A stretch of DNA of 64,000 nt. It comes from Todiramphus chloris collaris. Taxonomy: Eukaryota; Chordata; Aves; Coraciiformes; Alcedinidae. Location of the stretch: contig JANVCC010000062.1 of the NCBI GenBank assembly GCA_025345505.1, positions 14,238,809-14,302,808 on the forward strand, given 5' to 3'. This document shows positions 1 through 12,815 of the stretch, one piece after another (positions within the stretch are counted from its first letter, which is position 1; the number at the start of each line of letters is the position of its first letter). Under the pieces are notes generated by a model, which worked only from the letters and a program-made list of their open reading frames with translations, did no database searches and had not been told where the DNA came from. The translations under genes were made by a program, and so were the position numbers.

Positions 1-146
1 CGCTCTAATATTAAAAAAATTTCTCTCCAAGTTACTTTTGATGTTTCTCATTTATGGTTCATTTCTCCGCACTGGCACCTTAAGATGCCAAAAATTACAA
101 ACTTTAAGATATACTTAAAAATGCACTAGTTCTTTAAAAGAAAGAT

Positions 147-171
147 GGGGGGGGGGGGGGGGGAGGGGGGG
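147..171 (+). repeat. Poly-G tract (G17-A-G7)
   Basis: A run of seventeen G, one A and seven G. It is a simple low-complexity tract. A run this long could fold as a G-quadruplex on the plus strand, and it is also a place where sequencing and assembly length errors are common. Confidence 0.95.
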
Positions 172-406
172 AATGGTAAAAACATTTTATAATAGAACAT
201 AGAACCAGGTTAAATACCATGGCTGTGTTCTCACTGACCAGCTCTCTTTACTGTTAGAACTTTTATTAGTAGTACTGAATACCTAAAATTGTAATGAAAG
301 AAAGAATAGTATTAAAAATGGACATTTAAAAAGAACAGTTCCATGGAAGAAACATCCAGTCACTTCTGAAAGTTAGAATACAGTGACAGTTCTGAGCAAA
401 ATTTGA

Positions 407-488
407 ACCAAAAAAAAAACAAAAAACCAAAAAAAAACCAAAAAAAAAAAAAAGCCAAAAAAAAAAAAAAAAACCACACACACAAAAA
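407..488 (+). repeat. A/C-only low-complexity tract
   Basis: About 80 bases made almost only of A and C (one G seen), with A-runs broken by CC and ending in a short CA repeat. It may be a decayed poly-A tract. No retroelement body is recognisable next to it. Confidence 0.9.
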
Positions 489-3400
489 ATAGAGAGAATT
501 AACATAATGTGATCTCAGGTTTAATAGATCAAAACTGCTAAGAGTTCAGAATAAGAATCTTTTCCCTCTTGTACCATGAAAAACTATTTCAGGTGTTTTT
601 ATGAACCAGCAAGTTTTCCTCTGCTCTACACGGCAGTTTGCAACTAATGTCTTGTTTAAAGGACCGAGGAGGAAAGTGCTGGTAAATAAGTAATTTGCTA
701 ATAATTGAAAAAGTTAGCAGTAGTTTTTCTGGAACAGGAAATAGCATTTCCTAACCCAAAACATAAGATAGCTAGGAGGTGATAGAATGTCTAACAAGCT
801 CCACTAAACTACATCATCACTGTAAAAAATCATGTCCTAATATTTTTTAAACTGAAAAAAGGGGATTTTAATAAAGCATACGTCCCAGCTGATATCATCT
901 TTCTAAGTATACAACTTCAGTTTCCTTTTGCATGGAAGTCTCCTGCCCCTGTCCATTTGCTGTTTCCTCTTCCTTGTTATATTCAAGGTGGCCTCACTAA
1001 AAAAAGCTCTTCCCCACTAGCCAGCAGCTCTCAGGGCTCCACCCATCCCTTGCTGGAGTATGTATTGGATCTGCATTGTTACAGTGCATTACAGAAGTAA
1101 ACAAAGTGCAAGGAAGAGGTCCATGCACCTCTTGTGAAGGTTCTCACAGTTCCTTTTCCAGTTAAAACCCCACAAAGCTACTTACAAAACCTGCCCAAGT
1201 GCTTGCATATCTAATGGCCTAAGTTTTGAAGATATTTTTGGTTTTGCAGATGGAGAGTCTAGATATACGATTAAAGAAAAATGAGATAGCTTGAGAGGTG
1301 GTACTGAATATATGCATTCCTAACCTATTGCATTCTGTAGCACTATTCTCTCTTCAAAAGGCAAAAACCTAAAAGCAGCAGGGATGTGAGGAAGGGCAGA
1401 ATAGAGGCTTTTAAACTGGAGAGACAGATGTAGTCTGCAATAGAGCAGCAAGTGTCACCGGAGGAGCTGCAATCTCATGCACTACCACAATGCAGAATTC
1501 CCCTCTTATTTTTTTCCTCCTTTGTCAAAGAAGCACTCACACAAGTAACTGCAGGTGAAGCAAAATTGGTTTTATAGAGGAAAGCTAGTTACAATTTTAA
1601 TCACGGAAGAAGTCTGAATTAATAAAAAGACATACTTTATTCTGTTCCCTTTCAGCACTGCGAAGAGTGTGTTGGGATTCCTCTGATGTTCTGATGGAGA
1701 TTTTTGGAGTGTTATTTCTGATCATATAAAAGTTATTGGAAAATGAGGGCCTTATTTTTTGCGTGGTTAAGCCCACAGTGAAACATTTTAAGAAATGCCT
1801 GTTTCAGCGTTAATTACGGCCCTGCTTCTCCTGGCTATGCAATTTCTGATTCCAAACAGCTATCCAGTGATGGAGGGAGTCCTCTCTGCTAGCTGTGCTC
1901 ACTCCCAGACCCTTGCAGCATCTACCTCAACATATTTGCCTGGTAGCTGCACTGATGGGGCCCTGGCAGGTCTGCTAGGCCAATGGCTACAGAGCAAAAT
2001 GGGCATTTAAAACATTTACTGACAGTACTTCTGGCATTCAGAGATGGTACTGTTGACGTCCAAGGCAAGTATTTCTTCTCAGATAGCAGAGCAATCACCG
2101 TGGTTTTTGACAGAAAGCACACCTTTGAAGGCTTTAAGATCCTTGCAGCCTTTAAAAATTTCATTCTAAGCTAGCCAGTTGCAAGATATTTCAAAAGCTT
2201 AAGCTTCCCATGATCAAAGGTGCTTTTGAATAACACTATTATGTTCTCCTCCTTAAATCCTGTCTACTTGGCAGTGTCGGCGAGGAATTCAGTAATTTAT
2301 TGCTTCCTCTACTGAAGCATATTGAAACATGCAAACTGTATGCATATGACTCCTCAACAGTGTCACGTACTCTGTTGACATCTCAGGATCTGACAACACG
2401 TAGCAATATTTTGCGAAAACCAGATTGCTATTTATCTCACCATTTAATTTAGAAAGCAGGAAAGTGTTCAGTGTTTAGTAATACCATTGTAGGCAAGATA
2501 AACATGTAGTTGCCACTTTGTTGTCATAGATGTTACTTTCAAAATATATTTCAAAATACAGTTGGGCACCAAATTTTAAACCTCTGACTTAAAAATTTCT
2601 TCCCCAGTTTTGCTTGCTGTCATAGCTGCAAAGGCAGGGTGTACTTGGCAGCTATTGGCAGGTGCCAGGTGGTTCACCTGATCTTCTTATCGGTGTAAAC
2701 AAACACAAGGTTTGCATTATAGAAACCATATGTCCATTTGCATTGCTTATATACCTGATTTTGCCACTAATGAATGCTGTACAGTCTGCCACAAACTCAC
2801 TGCTAACAACTCCTCACCTGTGTTTTATCCATACTGCATTTATAAGCATAACTTAAAAACATTCAGTGAGACAACTCAGCTGTACAACTTATGCCAATAT
2901 ACAGTGTCCCATCTCAGCAAGGCTGGTCCAAGACTGTAATCACTAGTTCTTTATAGTTCATAGAGTCTCCTTTGGGGGACACTTCTCTGTCACTATCAGG
3001 ATATCTCAAGAAGGCAGTATTTGTCTCAGTCTCAACGTTTTTATTTGTTATAAACTGGTTTATATCTCTTTTTGTATAACACAGCTGACTATGACTAAAA
3101 GCGCAATTTGTCCATGGAACCTATGTGATTATTCATCCTTGTCATTATGACAAACATAACTTCTCTTCTTGCCAGAAGGGGAAAAAGAAGGTGGGAGAAA
3201 ACCCAGTTATATTGCAACCTACTGCTGGGCTATAATTCCTATCTGTTGGTTCAAGTTGAGGAATGGTGAGAACAGTAAGGCCAGAACTGTTCCTACCAAG
3301 AAAATGAGCTGATGGGAAAGCTACCAGGTAGACTCAGCTCACTGTGTTACAAAGATCTGTGACTTACTGCTACGTGTTTATATTCTGTTGTAGTCTAAGC

Positions 3401-4510
3401 CCTGATCTTGGGTTTTAATTCATTAGTTTCCTCAAATAAAAAATAATCAATCTTAAAATTGCAAAATATGAGCACTTGTGGCCACTTCCAAAGATATGAA
3501 TCAGACCCCTGATATTCTGCGTGCAAAATGAACAGGAAAGCAAATACATAAGCACTATCATCTGCCAGCATCTGCATATTTTACAGCTAATCTACATAAT
3601 ACAAATATACACCTGTTTCTGTTTCTACATGTATTTGTTCATTAGAAGTTATGACATTTATCATCTTTATCTTATCTGAAGTCATACTGTGGGACATGCA
3701 CTATTTTTGGAAGTACCAGCAATCTCCACTTGTAAAATGGAGAAAGAAATCTCCAGGACATTCTGGCAGCCCAATGATCTGACATTTCAAGTTTATCCCA
3801 GAACTAATTTATATTAAAGTGCAATCTGAGATTTAAATCTGTTCCCTAACCCTTTGGGAAGCATATGAAAGGACAACTTCAGATAAGAATCCTAATTCAG
3901 CTGATAAGGCCTGCTCTTCATTTACCAGACAGGATGCTACTTATCCTGCTACAGGTATAGCCATGGTCATACTCCCTATTGTTTTTTCCATACAGAAAAA
4001 CAACTCATTAGGGGGAAAGTCTGTATAGGCAAGGGTTGTCTGTCTCTTTGCTTTTTATCACCAAACAACATTAAGCACTGTCCCAAACCTGTTGTGGCCA
4101 ACAAATTAAGAGCTATGAGGAAATGCTAATAGGCTATATTCTAGCAGTCAAGATAAAGAGTTTTTTAAGCTGCAAAAGAAATTATACTCTCTAGCAATAT
4201 TGTCTGATCAGACAACCATAAACCAAGGTTTTGTCTGAGAAAAAACAAAACACCAACACTTCCGTAAAAGCTCATATAGATTCTACCTTGCATACAAAGA
4301 ACAGCAATTCTGTGGTGCAGAAGCAGTTGTATTTTGGGGGAAGCAGAAAGGGTAATATTTGCCTCAGCGATGAAGTGACAGCTGCATACATGGGCATAAG
4401 GACAATAGAAAAGCACTGCTAACATTGATGTCCTAATTCAGGGAGAGATGCTGAGCCAGTCGGGGAAACAACACAGATCAACCAGTAACTGTGAAAGAGC
4501 TGGAGGTGAG
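489..4510. other. Non-coding stretch, nothing recognised
   Basis: AT-rich, CpG-poor sequence without a recognisable repeat, RNA or protein domain. The largest reading frames here are about 86 codons (minus, 4165-4425) and 71 codons (plus, 1795-2010). They overlap others in different frames and resemble no family I know. Confidence 0.6.
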
Positions 4511-4550
4511 TATTTATATTATATGAGTATTATTTATATTATATGAGTGT
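4511..4550 (+). repeat. Tandem duplication, 20-bp unit x2
   Basis: Two adjacent 20-base copies of an AT-rich unit (TATTTATATTATATGAGTRT) that differ at one position, A versus G. This is a small recent tandem duplication or minisatellite seed. Confidence 0.9.
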
Positions 4551-5190
4551 TTACAGAAATAAACTACTACAACCACGATACAAAATAGTGTCCCAGGCAA
4601 AGCAAAGAGAAATGCATTAAAGACTACTTTCCTAGATAGCTGTTAGTTTTATTTGAAACAAACCCCATGTATTCCCACCCTACAAAGAAATGAGAAGATG
4701 TTTTCTATCCTACTGACCTTCTCAAGAAAATACAAATGATACTTGGGAAAAGACTACAGTTTGCAGTTTTAAATTCCTGGGGTTTCCTTACAGATTTCAT
4801 GCACATCACTTCCAGCTGGTCCAGCAAGGACCAGCCACCACTGACTGAACAGCATAGATTGCTAAGAGGTTCTAACAGAAATGACAGAAAAAAAGCATAG
4901 AGTTTGTGGGGGTGTGGGGACAATTTCAAGTAGCTCAGTAAGGGAGCCCGAGTCTTTTTCCAAGTCCTGACAAATCCAAACACTATCGTTGCATACACAT
5001 GACCAAAAACTTGGAAGGCTGTGAGGAGCAGCTCAACAACGCAGCAGAGAAGTCACACACACAGCTCTTTTACATAAAGCTTTGTGCTCAGTGCTGGAAA
5101 GTCACAAGACGCTCACCGTGGCACGAAGGAAGCACTCTCCTCATAGCAACACTAATGAATTTGCTGTAACAGTAAGTTCCTCAGTATAGA
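4551..5190. other. Non-coding stretch, nothing recognised
   Basis: The main open frame is 97 codons on the minus strand (4705-4998). It shows no domain, signal peptide or splice context I trust, so I treat it as chance. Confidence 0.55.
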
Positions 5191-5206
5191 TAATCACTTG
5201 CTGTAT

Positions 5207-5265
5207 GAACAGTCTACTAAATTATTATTTATTAAATTATTATTATTAAATTATTTAGACTGTTC
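5207..5265. repeat. Inverted repeat around an AT-rich core
   Basis: Perfect 10-base arms, GAACAGTCTA at 5207-5216 and TAGACTGTTC at 5256-5265, flank a 39-base A/T core built of repeated TTATTA/TAAATTATT units. It could extrude as a hairpin or be a protein-binding palindrome. No terminal-repeat transposon structure (target duplication plus internal gene) is visible. Confidence 0.9.
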
Positions 5266-5281
5266 AGAGTGAAGCCTGGGT

Positions 5282-5310
5282 CAGCTTAATTAAGTGCAGC
5301 TTAATTAAGT
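5282..5310 (+). repeat. Tandem duplicated TTAATTAA-containing 15-mer
   Basis: The 14-base motif CAGCTTAATTAAGT occurs twice with a period of 15 bases (5282-5295 and 5297-5310). Each copy holds the self-complementary TTAATTAA, a core often bound by homeodomain factors. Confidence 0.9.
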
Positions 5311-5639
5311 TTGCAAAGAAGTCAGGTATCTGAGTGATAGGTACCCTTTGACTGCTGGGAAAATCATGCAAACAAGGAACATCTCAGAAAAGATTATCAC
5401 TTTAGCATTCCAAAATAAATGAAAAATTACATATTTGGGGAAGAAAAGTATCTTAAATCAAAAGATGGAAATGAACGGGAAGATTCTTTCTTCTTGAAAG
5501 AGAAGCAACAGCAACAATCAGAAGGATCCGTACTCCTAGTGCAGGAGCCCCTGCGTTTCACCATAAAGCTGCAGTGTTCAAGCTGGGCAAATGGCTGGTG
5601 TTGATAGCAAATCAAGATGTCAATAAAGCCTGCATGGAA

Positions 5640-5790
5640 GCTCTGCTAACTTTTGAAGGGTTATTAATTGTCAATGGATTAATTTCAATTACCTAAATTA
5701 AAGAACATTCATTTGCAAATGATGATTTAACATCCCTGATAAAGGTCGGAATTGGGGAGGGTCCCAAATGCATACTAATCAGAAAACCCA
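5640..5790. promoter_or_regulatory. Candidate regulatory element (homeodomain/POU motifs)
   Basis: Dense TAATT-type motifs (TTATTAATTG, GGATTAATTTCAATTACC) are followed by the perfect 12-base palindrome CATTTGCAAATG at 5710-5721, which contains an octamer-like ATTTGCAAAT. Such clusters are known from vertebrate developmental enhancers. In AT-rich DNA some of these motifs occur by chance, and conservation was not tested. Confidence 0.3.
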
Positions 5791-7780
5791 AGATCCTTTT
5801 TAGAAAGTATTGAGAATTCCAGTTGCAAATATCTTGCAGTTTTTCGCAGAGCTCTTTCTTGTTGCAAATAGAACTATCAATACATGCGTGTAATTAACTG
5901 GAATGTCAATTATTTTTAGCCAGAGAAATGTCAAAAAGTACAGGCACTCTGCCCCAGGAGCTGTACCGGTGGCAGACCGAGTCACTACACAGCAATGTTT
6001 AGCTAAAGCACTGATACTGCCATTTTTATAATTCTTGGGATTTTGTGTACAGCCAGCAACTTCTTATTCAGAATTATGGCAGCTTGAGTCCTAGTCTTTG
6101 GGGAATATCTCCAAGACATTTCAGTGTCTGATTCTTCAAGTAGCTCATTAGGGTGATGAAAAGCCCCATGATGAAGGGGCAGTGGCATGCTTGAAGAGCT
6201 AGGGGTTCCTGTTGTCTTGAATTATTAACAAGTCAATATTTAGTGGACTGTTCCTGCCTGCCTGCCTACAGCAGGTGGTACCCCACTGCCTTGCACTTGG
6301 AAAGCATCTGCTTGCTCTGAGCCTCCCCAGAGCTTGCTACAGTCATTTGTTCGATTTAAGACAGACACTGTCATTATTCCATGCAGCACTTCACAGAAAT
6401 ATTTCCTACTAAATGCTTGAACCATCTGAGCAGCACTAGGCAGGCTGCAGGCTTCATTAATAATGCATCCCTGCTTATCAATAGATTTAGACAACTAGTA
6501 TTTAGAAGCTTCTTCAGAAGGAGTGGGGTTTTTTCACACCAGTTAGCTTCATTCTGTCAGTTCCTTGATGTAGACATTACATCCAACTGAGTTCTGAAAG
6601 GCAGAAGTGCTAAAATTGTATTTGAGCTGCTCCCTTGCTTTGGAGCACCAACTGACTGATGTAAATCTTAAGATCAGCCCCTCCATTGCATTATTTTTTT
6701 GTTGGCTTTAGGGCTTGGGGGGAGGGGTGAAGGCAAGATTACATTTACATTAAATCAGAAATTTGTCTTTATCTTATTTAAAATGCATGGAAGTATTCAC
6801 TTCACAGTCTCAACAAAATCAGCTTTCACTAAAACTTCTCTCATCTCAGCTCACAAATGAGGGAAGAAGATTCGGTATTATTTACCTTATGATTTGCAGG
6901 GGAGGGGCAACTATTATTGGTAAAGCATTCAGGATGCTAAAAACAGAGTGAAAAATAGCAAACTGCTGCCTGGATCAAATAGCAGTGTGGGCAAAATAGC
7001 TATTGCCCAATTTAATATAGAGAAAGGGAAAACAAAGATCTAATTACATTTTTGGGGGAAGAAAAAAAAAAAGCAAAAAGAAAAAAAAAAAGGCATCAGC
7101 CTTGAAAAGCTATGTCATGTTTACAGGGAAGATAGTTTGGTTCTGCTAGTGGGCCTTCCTTCTGGATCAGTTTGTCCCTCCATCACCCCCTTGATGGATT
7201 CCACAGCCTTCAGATGGATTTCTGCAGTGCACCTTTCTTGTCTGCTGAGCTGGTTCTACCAGCTATCCACAAACCACTTGGCTGTTTGGTTGGTTTGTCT
7301 TTTCTTCTTTGTGTTTTTGTTATGAAGCACTCAAGCAAAGGGTTAGAAAAACTTAATATGTACAGATCTTACCTACACTATCCTCTTTATTAAAAGTTTA
7401 CAAAAGTCTCTTTCAGCCCTGCTACCTCCATCCCTGCATGAGGAGAAGCTGCTGTTTGCTGCATTTTCTGCCTCTAGAAATATCTACCTCTAGCTAATGT
7501 GAACAATCCACTCAGCAACTTCACAATTTTGGTGGACCTTCAGTTGTTTCATATCCCCTTTGTCTCTGGCTTGCACAAGGAAGCCAGTCTACACAGTTTT
7601 CTTTCTTTCATTTACTGTTTACTTGACATAATTTCTTGATTCTTCATGATAGGAAATTTTCTAAGTTTTTTTCCCCCCTTAACTACAGGAATGAATTAAA
7701 TGAGAGAGACTTCAGCAGAAAGCATGGAAGCATTAATGTACAATAGCAAGGACGAAGTTTGCTGTCAGGCTAATTGCAGA
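5791..7780. other. Non-coding stretch with small simple repeats
   Basis: Contains a short (CCTG)n run at 6253-6267 and an A-rich tract at 7059-7092. The reading frames of 60-84 codons show no recognisable protein. Confidence 0.6.
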
Positions 7781-7784
7781 TTGC

Positions 7785-7960
7785 TTTTACTGTAGATTTG
7801 TTTCAATGTAGAATTGCTTGTGGCTAATGAAATAATTGCATACCACTTCTTTTTCCCAGGCCAATAAGATTCACTGTGCACGGACAGATTAATCACACGT
7901 GCACATTAGATTTAATACCTCCTGGACCTATCAGAGATACTGTGTACAGCAAGCAAAACT
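7785..7960. promoter_or_regulatory. Candidate regulatory element (homeodomain and E-box cluster)
   Basis: TAATGAAATAATTGCAT lies at 7825-7841 and ATTAATCA near 7889. The E-box CACGTG is at 7896-7901, and GTGCAC occurs twice (7876-7881 and 7899-7904). The block is less A/T-monotonous than its flanks and has no open frame. The regulatory role is inferred from motif density only. Confidence 0.3.
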
Positions 7961-10260
7961 CCATGTGAGCAGCTATTCAATGTTCTGTCCAAGGCATAGC
8001 TCATTTTAGATGCCCTGGTTGCTGGCAAATGAAGGGGCCAGTCCTGTACTCATCGATTTCAGAAACACTCAACCAGCTCCAGAAGAATTGGATACTGTTA
8101 GTACACTGTACTTCGTGAATAAACAAACAGTTATTAAAATGTTGACAGGACTGGGGGCTGTACACAGTCCCAGCCTTTGCTGAAGTTCATGGGAAGCTGA
8201 ATTTTGTCCAAAAAGGTCAGAATTTGGCTGTAATTAATAGGATGACATTCACACTGTAAACAGGGGAAGCTGAGCTGTAGCTGCGGCTGTGCTTGTAACA
8301 GAAATTCCCCTTTCAAATATTTGTCAAGAATTGAACATGAAACCAAATTCTGTGATGCTTCAAGGATGGAATTCTAATATGAGGAATAAAGTCACAGTTT
8401 AAAAAGAAAGATTTTGTTCTAATAGTTTTATACAAATACATGAGAAATTAAATTATTTAATTCACAACTCATTCTAACTCCTTTGAATGAAACAATGGAC
8501 AAAGCTTTTAATAATTACACTTATTACAGGGAATGAGCATCCATGCTAAAAGCATCTCCTGGGAAGGAGTTTGCATCCTATTGCCGTCCACAGCAACTAG
8601 GTCACCCATGATTTCTCCAAAGATGTAAGAGCATGTTTCACAAGGACAACTTCTGGATCAAGAGGCAATTCAATCTCTTTGCCTTTTAATTTCTCAGCCT
8701 AGTTAAGAGATGCCAGTGGTAACTAATTCACAGCTCTGTCTACCAGTAACTATGTTCTTGTCAAAATCTTGTTTAATAAATTTAGAATTATTACTTAACT
8801 AAAGGTACTGTAAGGTAGAGGGTATCAATGTATTATGTTCTTTTATTATTGTTTTGAGAATAAATTCCCTTATGTCATCATTATATCCCTCCAACAGGGT
8901 AAAATTCACTTGTCATGTAGAAAGTAAGCACAAGATCTTCAGCTTGCTTAAAATCTTGATACAGATCTTCACATCCAGAGTCTACAGAGGATACACAGTA
9001 GACAACAGGCATGTGCAAAATCAGTGAAGGAGCAAAGAAGCAACTTGTGCATGGGCCTCTGTTTCTACAGATTCAGTGCCTTGAAACTGTCAGAAAAGCA
9101 GCAGCTCTTCCTGAAGCTGAAGCAGTAGCCACTAGGAAGGAACAGGAGCACACAGCTTCTTTTCATACTTGGCTTCGAGATGGAGAACACCACTTAAGTC
9201 AGCCTATTCTTTGTCAGGACAGTACAATTCCTCTATCCTACCAGAGAAAATTAATTCACCCTCAGGCTAGCCAAAACAGAATAAAAATTCTGATTTTTTA
9301 CACACACTTAGTGACTTGCTTCATGCACAGTTTAAAAAAAAAAAAAGAAAAAGAGAGAGAGAAAGAAACCAATAAAACAGGTTTAATAATTTTTAAAGAG
9401 ATTTTAAATGATACTCACTTTATCAAGGCTGATGAAAATGACAGCAGTGTCAGAGGGTAACAGGTTGCTAATAAATACAGTAGTTTAGGAAAGTGCTCTT
9501 CTTGTCATAGAAAAATATATTCTGAGAAAAATAATAGCACTGTAATTCATTTTTGAAAGCTATAGAGACTTGTTGGATGAGGAATGCAGTTATTAAAGGC
9601 AAAAGTACACAATATGTTGTAATGAAATGGTTGTGCTACACACTTCATTAAACGTTTTGTGAGCCATCTGGGAAATTCCAGCTTTCCTCCTCAGCAGGAA
9701 AAACATTCCGTGGTTGGATCACTAGAGGGAGCACACAGAGCAAGACAAACAAAACCACACTGCCTTGGTGCCTCCAGCCTGCCAGCAAAGCTGAACGGGG
9801 GGAAAGATTAATCAAGGGACTACCGTAATTTGTATTTATTGTTCCAGTGCAAGAATTATGGTTATAGGATTCACTGAGAAAGACCTGAGCACTTCCAGAT
9901 ATCAAAAACAGCGATGCTGAAGTTCATTCTGAGACACAGAGTTGGGAAAAAGCTGACAGACTGCATTGCACATGTCCATTGGAAGAAAACATACTTGTCA
10001 TGTGAGATGCTAAAAAGCTTAAAAATTCAGAGAGCACAGTAGGGAGTCTTCCAGAAGGATTCAAAGAACTGATATGTTTTGAATGTGTTGACTGTTTGAT
10101 TTACAATATTTAAAGGTAGAAAAAAAAAGCATAAAACAAAACCAAATCAAATTTTATATGAACCTCAATGGAACAGAAGATAAGGAAGGGCTGAACTGCA
10201 GATGTACTGGAATATCTATGATATTTGCATGATTACTTCAAAACATCATCAGTTATGTAG
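7961..10260. other. Non-coding stretch with the longest chance reading frame
   Basis: The longest start-to-stop frame of the window lies here (plus, 9011-9460, 149 codons). Its product has a lysine/glutamate-rich stretch that is simply the translated A/G simple repeat at 9334-9368. It has no domain I recognise and no Kozak or splice evidence, so I do not call it a gene. Confidence 0.55.
9334..9368 (+). repeat. A-rich / (GA)n simple repeat
   Basis: A run of A followed by GAGAGAGA and GAAAGAAA units. Ordinary low-complexity sequence. Confidence 0.9.
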
Positions 10261-10317
10261 GAAAAAAACAAAAAAAAAAAAAAAAAGAAAAAAAGAAAAA
10301 AAAAAAAAAAGGACAAA
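10261..10317 (+). repeat. A-rich low-complexity tract
   Basis: A-runs broken by single G or C over about 55 bases. It may be a remnant of a poly-A tail, but no retroelement body is seen upstream. Confidence 0.9.
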
Positions 10318-12799
10318 AACCACCAAACCCCTAACTCTGTGTTTTAACAGTACTGCTGAAATAATGCTATTTACAAAGCACGTTTTATAGTTTTAGTTCA
10401 CTTTAATCCACTATTCCTTTTAGATGAATGACAAAAGCTACATTACAGACAAAAGAACGAGGGCAGAAGAAACTGCACTTACATCACAAAAGCCAGTGAG
10501 CTGCCAAAGTGCTGTACACCTTCCTTACAAGAATCTACAATCATGCTGCAAACTTGAGGTATACACCCAGCAGAATGTATAAGACAAACATGAAGATATT
10601 TTTGTACAATATTATAGAAATAATACATAATAAAAATAGTGGAAACTTCTTTTTGCTCATTGCTTATCAAAGCCTGCAGCCTGTTAACTTTACTGTTTTC
10701 CCCCAGCTAGAATTTGCAATATGCTCATTTGAATACTGTAGCTTACAGATTGAAATTTTAAATGAATACTTTCATTGGCAAAGTTTTTATTAGTGTCTCA
10801 GAGTAACTGCAGTAACAGTGATCTCTGCCCATATTCATAGGCACTCTCAGAAGGCCCCTGTGATAGGAACACTACCCAGCCCCAGCAGCCCACCATCTGG
10901 CACCCCAGGCTTCACTTACACACACTTACACACATTGAGTCCCATGAAACTTTAACTAAAAACTGATTTGAGTTTGAGTGACTCTCGGTGGAAGGAACGG
11001 GACTGTCACACACCGATGCAGTATACTGAGAGGTAAAACAGAGTATTTCAGTCCTAAACTTCTCTTTCAGAAACAGTAATTAGAAATTTTAGCAGCAAAA
11101 TGCTATTAACAGTCAACAACAAAGTCGACCTGTATCCTGCACCCCCTCACAAACGTGTTTGTGTACAAAGAATCAAGCGTAGGGGTGGGTATGTGTTTCC
11201 ACACGCAGCAATCTCATCTCTGTGTGGAACTCTTGCTGGGTGGTCCTGCAAGATTCTGTGGCTGGAAATAAACCCATTTACCTATAGGTAAAACTATTTT
11301 ACCTATTTAGTCCATCTCTCTGAATAGCAAGCCAGGTGGCTTATGTTAAGCTTTGTTTATTGATATTCTACTAGCAAATAAAACAAGCCCCCAGAAGAGG
11401 TTCTTACAAAATATACTATGGTGCAGATTTTGGCAGAGGGAGAAAGGATGAGGACGCAGTGGGACTCTAGCCCCTCTTTCAGCACTTCTCAGTAACTAGG
11501 ACTGTGCTCTATAGTGTAGGAGGTGGGGTTTCCTGATGAGTTGCCTAAAACCATCACACATCCCTCTACTTAGTGTGTATGCTCCTTGGGAAAAACGTAG
11601 GATGAGAATTTTCCTTCCTTGTTCAATTTTTGTTTGCAAAGCTGAAGAGCTCTGCAGAGAACCGAAAAGTATGGTTTAACATAGCTTTAGGCCATTCTTG
11701 CTTCAGTTCTGTATCTTTTAAACTCCAGGGCATAATTCTTCCTCCTAATCAATCCCCTTTTGTATTCCTTATGGATTCTGTTCTTATTTTCAACACACGA
11801 TTTAAGATGACTATCGTTCCAGGGAGAACTATGCTTCTTTCTACTACTATCATCTTGCTTGCTGCTAAAACTTTTTTGATTCAAAGCTATTATATACCTC
11901 ATGCAACTATGCCTCTTCCCTTTTTATTGTCTGTAGCAGGCTTAAGTAGTAAGAAGTTTTAGCATCATTCTTCCCCAGTTTCCTAGTTTAGAACTTGTTT
12001 TACCAGTCATGCCTGCCACCGACTTAGAAACTCTTTCAGGTACATTAATGGGCGTCCCTTTTTGAGGCAAGAAACGTAATTCCTACATGCAGCAGAGACC
12101 AAACACTGTCATACCTTCCTAAAAGCATCACACATGATTTGTCAGGATTCAGGTCAAAAGGACTGAATCTACTTTCGCCAAAGTCAGCTTCTCACAAGCT
12201 TCAAATTAACTAAACAGAAATGAGGGTTGATTTTATGGGAACACCATATAAAAGCAAATAGTGCTTACAAACATTATACTTCATCACATGTGCTGCACAG
12301 GGATTATATCTACCATTAGGGCAAACCCAACAGGTAATCCACCCCCAATCCCTGCAGCAGGCCTCCAGAATATGCCTCTCTGTGTACCTGTTCTGCCACT
12401 ACAGTCCCATTGGCCTCTGTCTATTACCATTTTATTTAGGAAACTGTAAGATTGGAGAGGTGCAAAAGAGATCAGCAAGAGTCCAGGGAAAATCTATTAT
12501 TCTTCTCAGCCTGTTCAGAAGTTTTAAGTGCCCTGACAACAACTACGTGAAGTTAGTATAAATATACTGCCTGATGGCACAATAGGAAAGTAAAGTCTCA
12601 GCCAACATTGCATCACTCTCCTTGCTCCTACATCTATCCCTAACCTTCTACTCTTCTCAGGATAGACACACACTTCTCAGGCGTATCTTTTAATAGGATT
12701 AGGAAAATAACATGAATTAATTTCATGCTTAAAGAGTTAAGGATTAAATACAAATGTAAAAGGAAATAAATGTTGCTTCAAACTAAGGAACAGTAACAC
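10318..12799. other. Non-coding stretch, nothing recognised
   Basis: Apart from a two-copy 10-base tandem repeat (ACTTACACAC at 10914-10933) no structure stands out. The largest frame is 110 codons (plus, 11630-11962), hydrophobic in places but without a family I know. Confidence 0.55.
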
Positions 12800-12815
12800 T
12801 TTTTTTTTTTTTTTT
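12800..12815 (+). repeat. Poly-T run (T16)
   Basis: Sixteen consecutive T followed by AAA. Simple homopolymer. Confidence 0.95.

Noticed and set aside
3713..3765. CTTGTAAAATGGAG resembling a MIR core
   Set aside because: The match is too short and lacks the flanking CTCAGTTTCC-type segment.
9011..9460. 149-codon open frame, longest of the window
   Set aside because: No recognisable domain. Part of it is translated A/G simple repeat. No promoter or splice evidence.
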